Shown piece after piece: positions 1-5,302 of a stretch of 5,302 nt of DNA. The translations under genes were made by a program, and so were the position numbers. Each line of letters starts with the position of its first letter. Within the stretch, counting starts at the first letter, position 1. The stretch is from positions 1 through 5,302 of the forward strand of contig JAJDDH010000129.1 of the NCBI GenBank assembly GCA_029260415.1, read 5' to 3'. Below the pieces are notes generated by a model. It worked only from the letters and a program-made list of their open reading frames with translations. It searched no databases and had not been told where the DNA came from. The stretch comes from Phycisphaerales bacterium (lineage in GTDB: Bacteria; Planctomycetota; Phycisphaerae; Phycisphaerales; UBA1924).

Positions 1-15
1 CATGACCCGCGATGA
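1..15 (+). CDS. Possible C-terminal end of an upstream gene
   Basis: Reading from base 1 gives four codons (His-Asp-Pro-Arg) and then TGA at 13-15. That TGA overlaps the ATG of the next gene at 12-14 in an ATGA arrangement, which is a common sign of translational coupling between neighbouring genes of one operon. Nothing else of the protein is visible, so its identity cannot be given. A chance TGA in this frame is equally possible. Confidence 0.3.
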   Translation, partial: HDPR

Positions 16-503
16 CCCACGCCAGCGAGAAGCCCTCATGGATGCCCAACCTCCCGACGCGAACCGTCCGGTGCTACCGATGCGCGAACCGATTCGAGGT
101 GGCGCCCAAAGCCATGAGCGCTTCCTGCCCCCACTGTCACCGACGCATCGTCGTCTCCGACATCGTCATCAAGCAGGGGCACTGGGGCGGACGCCTCGAG
201 ACCTGCGGATCAGTCATCATCCAACGCAAGGCCCGCGCCCATGTTGGCGCCGCCATCGCCGGTGAGGGCGTCACCGTCCTGGGCGTCTTCGAGGGCTCCA
301 TCGTCTCCGGAGGCGCCGTCCACCTGGGCGAGTACGCCCTCATCCGCGGCTCCGTCCGCGCCCCCAACATCGTCATCGACCACGGCGCCGTCATCGACGA
401 CGCACGCCTCGAGATCCCGGGCAACGCCCACGCCGCCCTGACCGGTCACGAGCCCCCCGACATCGACGTCCAGACCCCCACCGCGAGACACGCCGTCGCC
501 TGA
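12..503 (+). CDS. Zinc-ribbon bactofilin-like polymer-forming protein
   Basis: This 163-residue protein has two parts. Near the N-terminus, Cys21-x2-Cys24 and Cys39-x2-Cys42 form a four-cysteine knuckle of the kind that binds zinc. From about residue 53 to 138 the sequence is a run of short strands with regularly spaced glycines and small residues (segments such as GVTVLGVFEGSIVSGGAVHLG and GSVRAPNIVIDHGAVIDDARLEI). This is the right-handed beta-helix pattern of bactofilins (polymer-forming cytoskeletal proteins, DUF583). Bactofilins self-assemble without nucleotide into filaments, usually membrane-associated, that scaffold cell shape or envelope enzymes. The tail after residue 140 is polar and proline-rich, probably disordered. 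There is no signal peptide or membrane segment, so a cytoplasmic location is likely. The ATG at 12 was chosen because it keeps the whole cysteine motif; a second Met at residue 11 would also keep it. The zinc-binding role is inferred from spacing alone. Confidence 0.88.
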   Translation: MTHASEKPSWMPNLPTRTVRCYRCANRFEVAPKAMSASCPHCHRRIVVSDIVIKQGHWGGRLETCGSVIIQRKARAHVGAAIAGEGVTVLGVFEGSIVSGGAVHLGEYALIRGSVRAPNIVIDHGAVIDDARLEIPGNAHAALTGHEPPDIDVQTPTARHAVA

Positions 504-533
504 CCCGCCCGCCCCGCGCGAGTATGGTTGGCC

Positions 534-1973
534 ATGCGCCACCCCCCGACCCTCAGCGCCACCACCCGGGCCCTCCTCTGGTCGCTCGCACTCGCGCTGC
601 TCCTGGGCGCCGCCCACGCCGCCCCTCCCGCCGCGGGCACGCCGCCCACGCAGGACCCCGCCGAGTCTGAGGAGATCGTCGCCACCGACGCCCCCGTCTC
701 CATCGGGCAGGGCCCGACCGACGCGCAGATCGCCCAGCGCCTCGCCGAGGTCCTCGACGCCACCGAGCGCTTCACCGACCTGAGCGTCTCCGTCCGCAAC
801 GGCGTCGTCTCGCTCCACGGCGTCGCCACCTCCGAATCCATGCGCACGCTCGCGGGCGACCTCACCCAGCGCACCGAGGGCGTCGTCGCCGTCGTCAACA
901 ACATCACCCTCAAGCCCGAGCCCGTCCTCACCCTCGCCCCCGCGCGCCGCGAGGTGGACGCGCTCATCCGCGACGTCGTCCGCGCCCTGCCCCTGCTCGT
1001 CGTCGGGCTGGTGATCTTCATCCTCACCATGCTCCTGGCGGGCGTGATCTCGCGCACCCTCACGAGCGTCCTCGGGCGCGCCACCGACAGCGACCTGCTC
1101 CGCAACGTCCTCCAGAAAGCCATCTTCCTCATTGTCCTCGTCCTCGGGATCTACCTCGCCCTCCGCGTCACGGGCCTCACCCGCGTCGCCCTGGCCGTCG
1201 TCAGCGGCACGGGCCTCCTGGGCCTCGCCCTGGGCTTCGCCTTCCGCGACATCGCCGAGAACTTCCTCGCCAGCCTCCTCCTGAGCATCCAACGCCCCTT
1301 CCGCCTGGGCGACGTTGTCGAGGTCGACGGGCACAAGGGCGTCGTCCGCAAGGTCACCTCCCGCGGCACGCTCCTCATCGACTTCGACGGCAACCACATC
1401 CAGATCGCCAACGCCACCGTCTACAAGAACACCATCAAAAACTTCACCGCCAACCCCCGCGTCCGCATCACCTTCGACGTGGGCATCGGATACGACGACA
1501 AGATCGCCAGCGCGCAGGACATCATCCACTGCGTCCTTGAGGATCACCCCGCCGTCCTCAACGACCCCGAGCCGCTCGTCCTCATCGAGAACCTCGGCGC
1601 CAGCACCGTCCTCCTGCGCACCTACTTCTGGATCGACAGCACCAGGCACAGCTCCGTCAAGATCAAGTCCTCCGCCATCCGCCTCACTCTCCGCGCCCTC
1701 ACCAGCGCGGGCGTCTCCATGCCCGACGAGGCCCGCGAGGTCATCTTCCCCCAGGGCGTCCCCGTCATCACCGCCTCCGGACCATCCCCCCGTCCGACCC
1801 CAGCGCCAACGCCCCCCGGGCCGGCCGACGCAGACGCCGACGACGTCGCCGTCGAGGCCGAGGGCGATCTCTCCAGCGAGACCGACGACCTCAACCGCCA
1901 GGCCGAGACCTCACGCGACCCGGACCAGGGCGAGAACGTGCTTACCGACAAGCCCGACGCCCCGGTCGGCTAA
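534..1973 (+). CDS. MscS-family mechanosensitive channel with periplasmic BON domain
   Basis: This 479-residue small-conductance mechanosensitive channel should open under membrane tension to release solutes during osmotic downshock. Residues 1 to about 30 look like a Sec signal peptide (Arg-containing start, Leu/Ala core, AHAA end). Residues 63-126 match a BON domain, including the VRNGVVSLHGVATS turn and an EGVVAVVNNI end. Membrane segments lie near 150-172 and 194-213. The pore-lining third helix at about 217-250 has the Gly/Ala-rich GLLGLALGFAFRD pattern. It is followed by the MscS beta domain (RPFRLGDVVEVDGHKGVV, about 254-271) and the cytoplasmic alpha/beta domain to about 405. The last 65 residues are Pro-rich, then acidic, and probably disordered. 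The signal peptide places the BON domain in the periplasm, and three helices then put the vestibule in the cytoplasm, a consistent topology. ATG 534 is preferred; TTG 528 would add two residues. Neither has a clear ribosome binding site. Confidence 0.92.
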   Translation: MRHPPTLSATTRALLWSLALALLLGAAHAAPPAAGTPPTQDPAESEEIVATDAPVSIGQGPTDAQIAQRLAEVLDATERFTDLSVSVRNGVVSLHGVATSESMRTLAGDLTQRTEGVVAVVNNITLKPEPVLTLAPARREVDALIRDVVRALPLLVVGLVIFILTMLLAGVISRTLTSVLGRATDSDLLRNVLQKAIFLIVLVLGIYLALRVTGLTRVALAVVSGTGLLGLALGFAFRDIAENFLASLLLSIQRPFRLGDVVEVDGHKGVVRKVTSRGTLLIDFDGNHIQIANATVYKNTIKNFTANPRVRITFDVGIGYDDKIASAQDIIHCVLEDHPAVLNDPEPLVLIENLGASTVLLRTYFWIDSTRHSSVKIKSSAIRLTLRALTSAGVSMPDEAREVIFPQGVPVITASGPSPRPTPAPTPPGPADADADDVAVEAEGDLSSETDDLNRQAETSRDPDQGENVLTDKPDAPVG

Positions 1974-1985
1974 TCTCCCACCACC

Positions 1986-2585
1986 ATGCCCGCCGCCCCT
2001 GCGCCAGCCGATGCCCGACCCCGCACCCACGCCGGTGTCACACCGCTCGAGCTGCGCCTGCTGGGCATGCTGTTCTTCACACTGCTCACCTCGCTGGGCG
2101 CGCTCGTCGCGATCCCGCTCCCGCCCGACGGCGTGCCCATGACCCTGCAGACACTCGCCGTCGTCATCGCCGCGCTCTGCCTGGGCCCCCGCGTCGGCAT
2201 GGCCAGCATGGCGCTCTACGTCGTCGTCGGCATGATCGGCGCCGGCATCTTCGCCGACGGCTCCGCAGGGCTCGCCGTCCTCGCCGGGCAGACCGGAGGC
2301 TACCTCGTCGGCTTCATCCTCTGCCAGCCCGTCATCACCTCCATCATCCGCCGGCGCGACGGCACGATGCGCGGCTGGCTGGCCCTGGTCCTCGCCGTCC
2401 TCGCCGGGCACCTGGTCATCTTCGCCATCGGCGTCCCCTGGCTCGGCTACCTCAGAGGCTTCTCCATCTCCCGAGCGCTCGAGGGCGGCTTCTACCCCTT
2501 CATCCCCGCCATGCTCCTCAAGTGCGCCATCGCCGTCATCATCGGGCGCTGGGCCTGCCCCTGGGCCATGCGCCGCGTCTGGTAA
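1986..2585 (+). CDS. bioY: Biotin transporter substrate-binding component BioY
   Basis: This 199-residue integral membrane protein is the biotin-specific S-component of an energy-coupling factor (ECF) transporter. The diagnostic BioY stretch is clear: VPMTLQTLAVVIAALCLGPRVG (residues 50-71), then LYVVVGMIGAGIFADGSAGLAVLAGQTGGYLVGFI (77-111), where family members usually read G-P-T-G-G-Y-L and this one has Gln102. About six hydrophobic segments are visible, including 24-44, 55-85, 97-120, 130-150 and 172-190. Near the C-terminus PFIPAMLLKCAIA (171-183) corresponds to the family's conserved PF-P-G-D-x-x-K region, with Ala-Met replacing Gly-Asp but Lys179 kept. The first 18 residues are a proline-rich polar extension. 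The gene starts 12 bases after the channel gene with no Shine-Dalgarno sequence. No ATPase (EcfA) or EcfT gene is visible, so it must use components encoded elsewhere or act alone, as some BioY proteins are reported to do. Confidence 0.94.
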   Translation: MPAAPAPADARPRTHAGVTPLELRLLGMLFFTLLTSLGALVAIPLPPDGVPMTLQTLAVVIAALCLGPRVGMASMALYVVVGMIGAGIFADGSAGLAVLAGQTGGYLVGFILCQPVITSIIRRRDGTMRGWLALVLAVLAGHLVIFAIGVPWLGYLRGFSISRALEGGFYPFIPAMLLKCAIAVIIGRWACPWAMRRVW

Positions 2586-2642
2586 CGCCCGGTTTCGTTC
2601 GAGGCATGAAATACGCCCCGCGCGCCCCCGGTTCCACGCTGC

Positions 2643-3128
2643 ATGACAGCACCCGACGCCATCCGAAAGACCGACCCGACCTCGAAGCTCATGATCGCCC
2701 CGCGCGTGCTCGCGGGCGCCCCGCTCGCCTTCTTCGGTCTCATGCACCTCATCGGCGCGATGCCCATGCGCCCCCTCGTCGAGGCCGCGGGCCTGCCCGC
2801 GCCCGGGCTCATGGCCATCCTCGCGCCCATCGCCCAGCTCCTCGCCGGGCTCCTCCTGCTCTCGGGCGCCTTCGCACGAATCGGCGCCGCCATCGCCATC
2901 GGGACCATGGCCGGCGCTGTCATCACCCACATCAAGATCCCCAACGACGCCTGGCCCGTCGCCACCACCGACGCGACCCAGGGCCCCTGGCCCGAGCCCG
3001 TCTTCCTGATGTACATCGCCATCCTCATCATCCTGCTCAGCGCCTCCATCCTCTGGCGAGGCTCAGGCGCCTGGGGCCTCGACGCCAAGGCATCCGCCAG
3101 CAACGCAACACCTCCCCCGCCCGCCTGA
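2643..3128 (+). CDS. DoxX-like small integral membrane protein
   Basis: This 161-residue protein has about four hydrophobic segments (roughly residues 18-38, 56-76, 80-97 and 118-138). It shows the DoxX-family pattern: RVLAGAPLAFFGLMHLIGAMPM (21-42) with a His35-Leu-x-Gly loop, an AGLPAPG turn (49-55), APIAQLLAGLLLLSGAFARIGA (61-82), and a third helix ending in THIKIPNDAW (95-104). DoxX proteins are small membrane proteins linked in various bacteria to thiosulfate:quinone oxidoreductase or redox stress. Most relatives, including this type, have no proven reaction, so no specific function is assigned. The start at 2643 lies 57 bases after bioY and has no ribosome binding site. Residues 146-161 are a polar Ala/Pro-rich tail. 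The family call is fairly sure, from helix pattern and conserved glycines, and the role is unknown. Confidence 0.75.
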   Translation: MTAPDAIRKTDPTSKLMIAPRVLAGAPLAFFGLMHLIGAMPMRPLVEAAGLPAPGLMAILAPIAQLLAGLLLLSGAFARIGAAIAIGTMAGAVITHIKIPNDAWPVATTDATQGPWPEPVFLMYIAILIILLSASILWRGSGAWGLDAKASASNATPPPPA

Positions 3129-3279
3129 CGCGTTCTCTGGGCACATCGCCCCATCCCCGTGCTTCTCGGACCCCCACGCCCCCCTCAGGAGAACCACGCT
3201 CTCATCGCCGCCGCCAGCACCCCCCAAGTCCGCCAATCCGCAACATTCCGGGGCGACGCGACCCGATGAGTTGGACGTG
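3129..3279 (+). other. Largest intergenic spacer, no clear signal
   Basis: This 151-base C-rich stretch separates the DoxX-like gene from the pseudopilin gene. I see no tRNA, convincing stem-loop with a T-run, or recognisable promoter boxes. It contains AGGAGA at 3187-3192, which resembles a ribosome binding site but has no ATG, GTG or TTG at a suitable distance. It is the best candidate location for a transcription start serving the two genes downstream, judging by length alone. Confidence 0.4.
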
Positions 3280-3804
3280 ATGCGCCCTCGCCCAGCACGA
3301 CCTCGCCCCGCGTTCTCCCTCGTGGAGCTGGTGATCGTGGTCGCCATCCTCGCCATCATCGGCGCCATCGCCATCCCCCGCGTCGCCTCCTCCGCCGCCA
3401 ACGCCAGCGAGGCCGCCATGCTCAAGGACTGGCGGTCGCTCCAGAGCGCCGCCGAGCTCTTCGCCGCCGAGCACTCCGGGCTGGGCATCGGACTCCGCAA
3501 GTCCGGAGCCGCCGCGACCGCCGCGGTCGTCGTTGACCGGCTCACAAGAACGACCAACGGGGCGGGCGTCTACAACGCCAACGGGAAGTTCGGCCCCTAC
3601 CTCGACAAGATCCCCTCCAACCGCGAGAACCAGAAGAACACCATCCGCGTCGACGGCGCCGACGCCGGAGCCGGCACCCACGGCTGGCGACTCGACTCCG
3701 CCTCGAGCGTCTTCGCCCCCGATACCGCCAACGGCATCGACATCGTCAAGCGGCTCTCCGGCTCCAAGCTCGATCTGGGCGGCGTCGCCGACCTCGGCCC
3801 GTAG
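3280..3804 (+). CDS. Type II secretion/type IV pilin-like pseudopilin (GspG-like)
   Basis: This 174-residue protein has a class III prepilin leader: a short basic segment (residues 1-11, five Arg), then AFSLVELVIVVAILAIIGAIAIP. Prepilin peptidase would cut after Ala11 and methylate Phe12, with the conserved glutamate at +5 (Glu16). The more usual residue before the cut is Gly, but Ala is tolerated. The hydrophobic helix (12-33) anchors the subunit in the membrane and packs the pseudopilus core. The globular part contains FGPYLDKIPSNREN (104-117) and THGWRLDSASSVFAPD (133-148), resembling the C-terminal pattern of GspG-like pseudopilins in planctomycetes. ATG 3280 is preferred because it gives the expected short leader; TTG 3271 and GTG 3277 are in frame but add only three or two residues. 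No other secretion or pilus gene is visible, so the assembly machinery is presumably elsewhere. Confidence 0.87.
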   Translation: MRPRPARPRPAFSLVELVIVVAILAIIGAIAIPRVASSAANASEAAMLKDWRSLQSAAELFAAEHSGLGIGLRKSGAAATAAVVVDRLTRTTNGAGVYNANGKFGPYLDKIPSNRENQKNTIRVDGADAGAGTHGWRLDSASSVFAPDTANGIDIVKRLSGSKLDLGGVADLGP

Positions 3805-3818
3805 CCCAACAATCCCCC

Positions 3819-4895
3819 ATGCCCCCACGCCCCAAGAAGCCCGCCCCCAGCGAGCCCGACATCCTCGCCTCCCCCGCCCTCTTCCCCCGCCAGTTCGACC
3901 TCGCCCAGCGCGTCGCCCTGCTCGTCCGCATGACCCGCGACACCTACCGCGACTCGACCTTCCTCGACGAACGCACCATGGTCAGCGACCCGCGCGCCAT
4001 GACCGTCCCCATCCAGGCCCTCGCCAAGCGCCTCGCCCGCGACGCGCGCCCCAACCCACCCGTCAACTACCTCTTCCACACCGCCTTCTGCGGCTCCACC
4101 CTCCTCTCCCGCTGCCTCGAACTCCCCGGGACCAGCTTCGCCCTCAAAGAGCCCGGACCGCTCCACCAGCTCGCCTGCGTCCGGCGCGACCTCGCGTCCG
4201 ACGCCCCCACGCCCGTCCGTGTCGACGACGCCCTGCTCGATGACGCGCTCCGAATCGCGACCACGCTGCTGGCGCGCACCTGGTCCCCGGGCGAGATCGC
4301 GCTCATCAAGCCCAGCGACACCTGCAACAACCTCATCGCCCCCATCCTCTCGTCGAGCGCCGAGAGCCGCGCCGTGCTGCTGTACTCGCGCATCGACGAC
4401 TTCGTCGTCGCCATGCTCAAGAACGACAAACGCCGCGCCTACGTCGCGGGCATGCTCCCCCGCGCCCGTGTGGACCTCGCGGGCGCGCTCGACCATGTCG
4501 AGACCGAATCGCTCACCCCGCCCCAGACCGCCGCCTACGTCTGGCTCGCGCAGATCCGAGCCTACCTGCAGGAACTCGCCTCCCACCCCGGGCGCAGCGC
4601 CACCCTCGACGGCGCCCTCATCTTCTCCCGCCCCAGCGACGTCATCCGCGCCGTCGCCGCGCAGATGCGACTCAACCTCGCAGACCGCACCATCAACAAG
4701 ATCGTCAAGGGCCCCGTCTTCAACGCCGACTCGAAAGACCCCACCAGGCCCTTCGACCACGAGGCCTACCAGGCCAAGCGCGCCCAGACCAAGGCCTCGC
4801 TCGAGCCCGAGATCCGTGAGGCGCGCAGATGGCTCGACGCGCACGCCAGCGCCATCGACCTGCCCGACGAACTCCCCAGCCCCGCGCTCGCCTAG
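3819..4895 (+). CDS. Sulfotransferase-like P-loop protein
   Basis: This 358-residue protein is predicted to be cytoplasmic, with no signal peptide or membrane helix. The key segment is NYLFHTAFCGSTLLSRCLEL (residues 83-102). A beta strand runs into a Cys-Gly-Ser-Thr-Leu-Leu loop and a helix, as in the 5'-phosphosulfate-binding loop of PAPS-dependent sulfotransferases (usual form T-x-R-S-G-S/T-T-L-L). It is followed by FALKEPGPLHQL (107-118), where such proteins often carry a Lys-Glu-Pro strand. A second block, IALIKPSDTCNNLIAPIL (160-177) and RAVLLYSRIDDFVVAMLKND (184-203), fits the strand and helix that carry the 3'-phosphate site. The Arg usual in the first loop is absent (Phe90-Cys91), so activity as a true sulfotransferase is uncertain. 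The substrate cannot be inferred. Residues 317-347 are charged and helical. It begins 14 bases after the pseudopilin gene with no ribosome binding site, so co-transcription is likely. Confidence 0.65.
   Translation: MPPRPKKPAPSEPDILASPALFPRQFDLAQRVALLVRMTRDTYRDSTFLDERTMVSDPRAMTVPIQALAKRLARDARPNPPVNYLFHTAFCGSTLLSRCLELPGTSFALKEPGPLHQLACVRRDLASDAPTPVRVDDALLDDALRIATTLLARTWSPGEIALIKPSDTCNNLIAPILSSSAESRAVLLYSRIDDFVVAMLKNDKRRAYVAGMLPRARVDLAGALDHVETESLTPPQTAAYVWLAQIRAYLQELASHPGRSATLDGALIFSRPSDVIRAVAAQMRLNLADRTINKIVKGPVFNADSKDPTRPFDHEAYQAKRAQTKASLEPEIREARRWLDAHASAIDLPDELPSPALA
4892..4895. other. CTAG shared by two convergent stop codons
   Basis: The + strand gene ends with TAG at 4893-4895, and the - strand gene ends with TAG read from 4894 down to 4892. 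The palindrome CTAG supplies both stops, giving a four-base tail-to-tail overlap. No room is left for a terminator between the genes, and neither flank shows a clear hairpin with a T-run. Confidence 0.9.
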
Positions 4896-5302
4896 GCCCC
4901 GACAAGCTCCGTCGTGAACCGCAGATCACCCGTGACTGTCCGGTGCACCGGGCACCGGTCGGCGATCTCCATCAGCCTCGCCCGCTGCGCCTCGTCCAGA
5001 TCGCCCTGCAGCTGGATCTCCACGTCGATGTGGTCCAGGCGCGCCTTCGGGTCGTCGCAGTGCTCGCAGTCCACCGGGTGCCGCCGGTCGTGCCGCAGCG
5101 ACAGCACCACCCGCTCCAGCGCCCACCCCTTGTGGTCCGCGTACATCCGCAGCGTCATCGCCTTGCACGCCCCCACCGCCGACAGCAGCAGCTCGTAGGG
5201 CCCGGGGCCCGCGTTGGTCCCCCCCGCCGCCAGAGGCTCGTCGGCGATCAGCGCATGCCCCGCAGCGACGATCTCGGTTCGATAGTGCTCCCGCCCCAGG
5301 TC
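4892..5302 (-). CDS. OsmC-family peroxiredoxin-like protein, N-terminus cut off
   Basis: The frame is open from the right edge to the stop at 4892, giving 136 visible residues. OsmC/Ohr-family proteins reduce organic hydroperoxides with a pair of cysteines in the cytoplasm. Visible in order are HYRTEIVAAGHALIADEPLA (6-25), GGTNAGPGPYELLLSAVGACKAMTLRMYADHKGW (27-60), a DCEHC pair (Cys79, Cys82), and IADRCPVHRTV (113-123). Cys46 in the Gly-Ala-Cys motif and Cys117 in Cys-Pro-Val-His match the two conserved redox cysteines. The DExxxxGG-x-N-x-GP-x-PYELLL signature is typical of the subfamily with a D-C-x-x-C insertion, often found alone or fused to an alpha/beta hydrolase. By usual length only a few N-terminal residues are missing unless a fused domain lies upstream. 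An internal GTG at 5176 falls inside the conserved domain and is not the start. Confidence 0.93.
   Translation of the reverse strand, partial: DLGREHYRTEIVAAGHALIADEPLAAGGTNAGPGPYELLLSAVGACKAMTLRMYADHKGWALERVVLSLRHDRRHPVDCEHCDDPKARLDHIDVEIQLQGDLDEAQRARLMEIADRCPVHRTVTGDLRFTTELVGA

Noticed and set aside
210..1649. Long open frame of 479 codons on the - strand opposite the bactofilin and channel genes
   Set aside because: It is a shadow of the strong codon bias on the + strand. Its translation is dominated by Gly, Asp, Glu, Ala and Val with no domain pattern, while the + strand gives clear family matches.
2593..2613. Slightly AT-richer patch (TTTCGT then GAAATA) before the DoxX-like gene, considered as a promoter
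   Set aside because: The two boxes are much too close together and match the consensus poorly, so there is no support beyond local composition.
3187..3192. AGGAGA resembling a ribosome binding site
   Set aside because: No ATG, GTG or TTG lies 5-12 bases downstream, and the pseudopilin start is nearly 90 bases away.
2522..3280. Open frame of 252 codons on the + strand overlapping bioY, the DoxX-like gene and the spacer, ending just at the pseudopilin start
   Set aside because: The translation is a run of Arg, His and Pro with no fold pattern, as expected from the out-of-frame reading of a GC-rich gene. The neat TGATG junction at 3278-3282 appears to be chance.
3490..3527. Several short inverted repeats (for example CTCCG/CGGAG and GACCGC/GCGGTC)
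   Set aside because: They lie inside the pseudopilin coding sequence, have arms of five or six bases and no T-run, and are expected in DNA this rich in G and C.
3597..4844. Long open frame of 415 codons on the - strand opposite the pseudopilin and sulfotransferase-like genes
   Set aside because: It has the same low-complexity Gly/Asp/Glu/Val composition and crosses two well-supported genes, so it is a GC-rich antisense artefact.

Overview
The window is a GC-rich stretch (roughly 70% by eye, with C or G at most third codon positions) that is almost fully coding. It carries six complete genes on the + strand and one gene on the - strand cut by the right edge. The likely source is a Planctomycetota bacterium of the Phycisphaerae type. 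The hints are a zinc-ribbon bactofilin, a stand-alone type II-like pseudopilin with the planctomycete-style C-terminal pattern (GPYLDKIP, then a GWRLD segment), and starts that nearly all lack a Shine-Dalgarno sequence. This placement is inference; the window has no rRNA or other marker gene.

Layout from left to right: a possible last few codons of an upstream gene, overlapping the start of a zinc-ribbon/bactofilin scaffold protein (12-503); a signal-peptide plus BON-domain plus MscS-type mechanosensitive channel (534-1973); the biotin transporter S-component BioY (1986-2585); a small DoxX-like membrane protein (2643-3128); a 151-base spacer that is the largest non-coding stretch; a type IV/type II-like pseudopilin (3280-3804); a protein with a sulfotransferase-like nucleotide-binding loop (3819-4895); and, convergent with it, an OsmC-family protein (4892-5302, N-terminus off the edge). 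The last two genes meet tail to tail on a shared CTAG.

The + strand genes are close together (gaps of 30, 12, 57, 151 and 14 bases), so one or two transcription units are plausible, with 3129-3279 the most likely place for a break. Four of the products are envelope-associated (channel, vitamin transporter, DoxX-like protein, pseudopilin) and one is a bactofilin scaffold, but they do not form a recognisable pathway. I see no mobile element, CRISPR array, RNA gene or integration site. I read this as ordinary core or near-core chromosome, and I did not find an undescribed multi-gene system. The most noteworthy points are the domain combinations (zinc ribbon with bactofilin, BON with MscS), the poorly characterised sulfotransferase-like protein beside the pseudopilin, and the shared-stop convergent junction.
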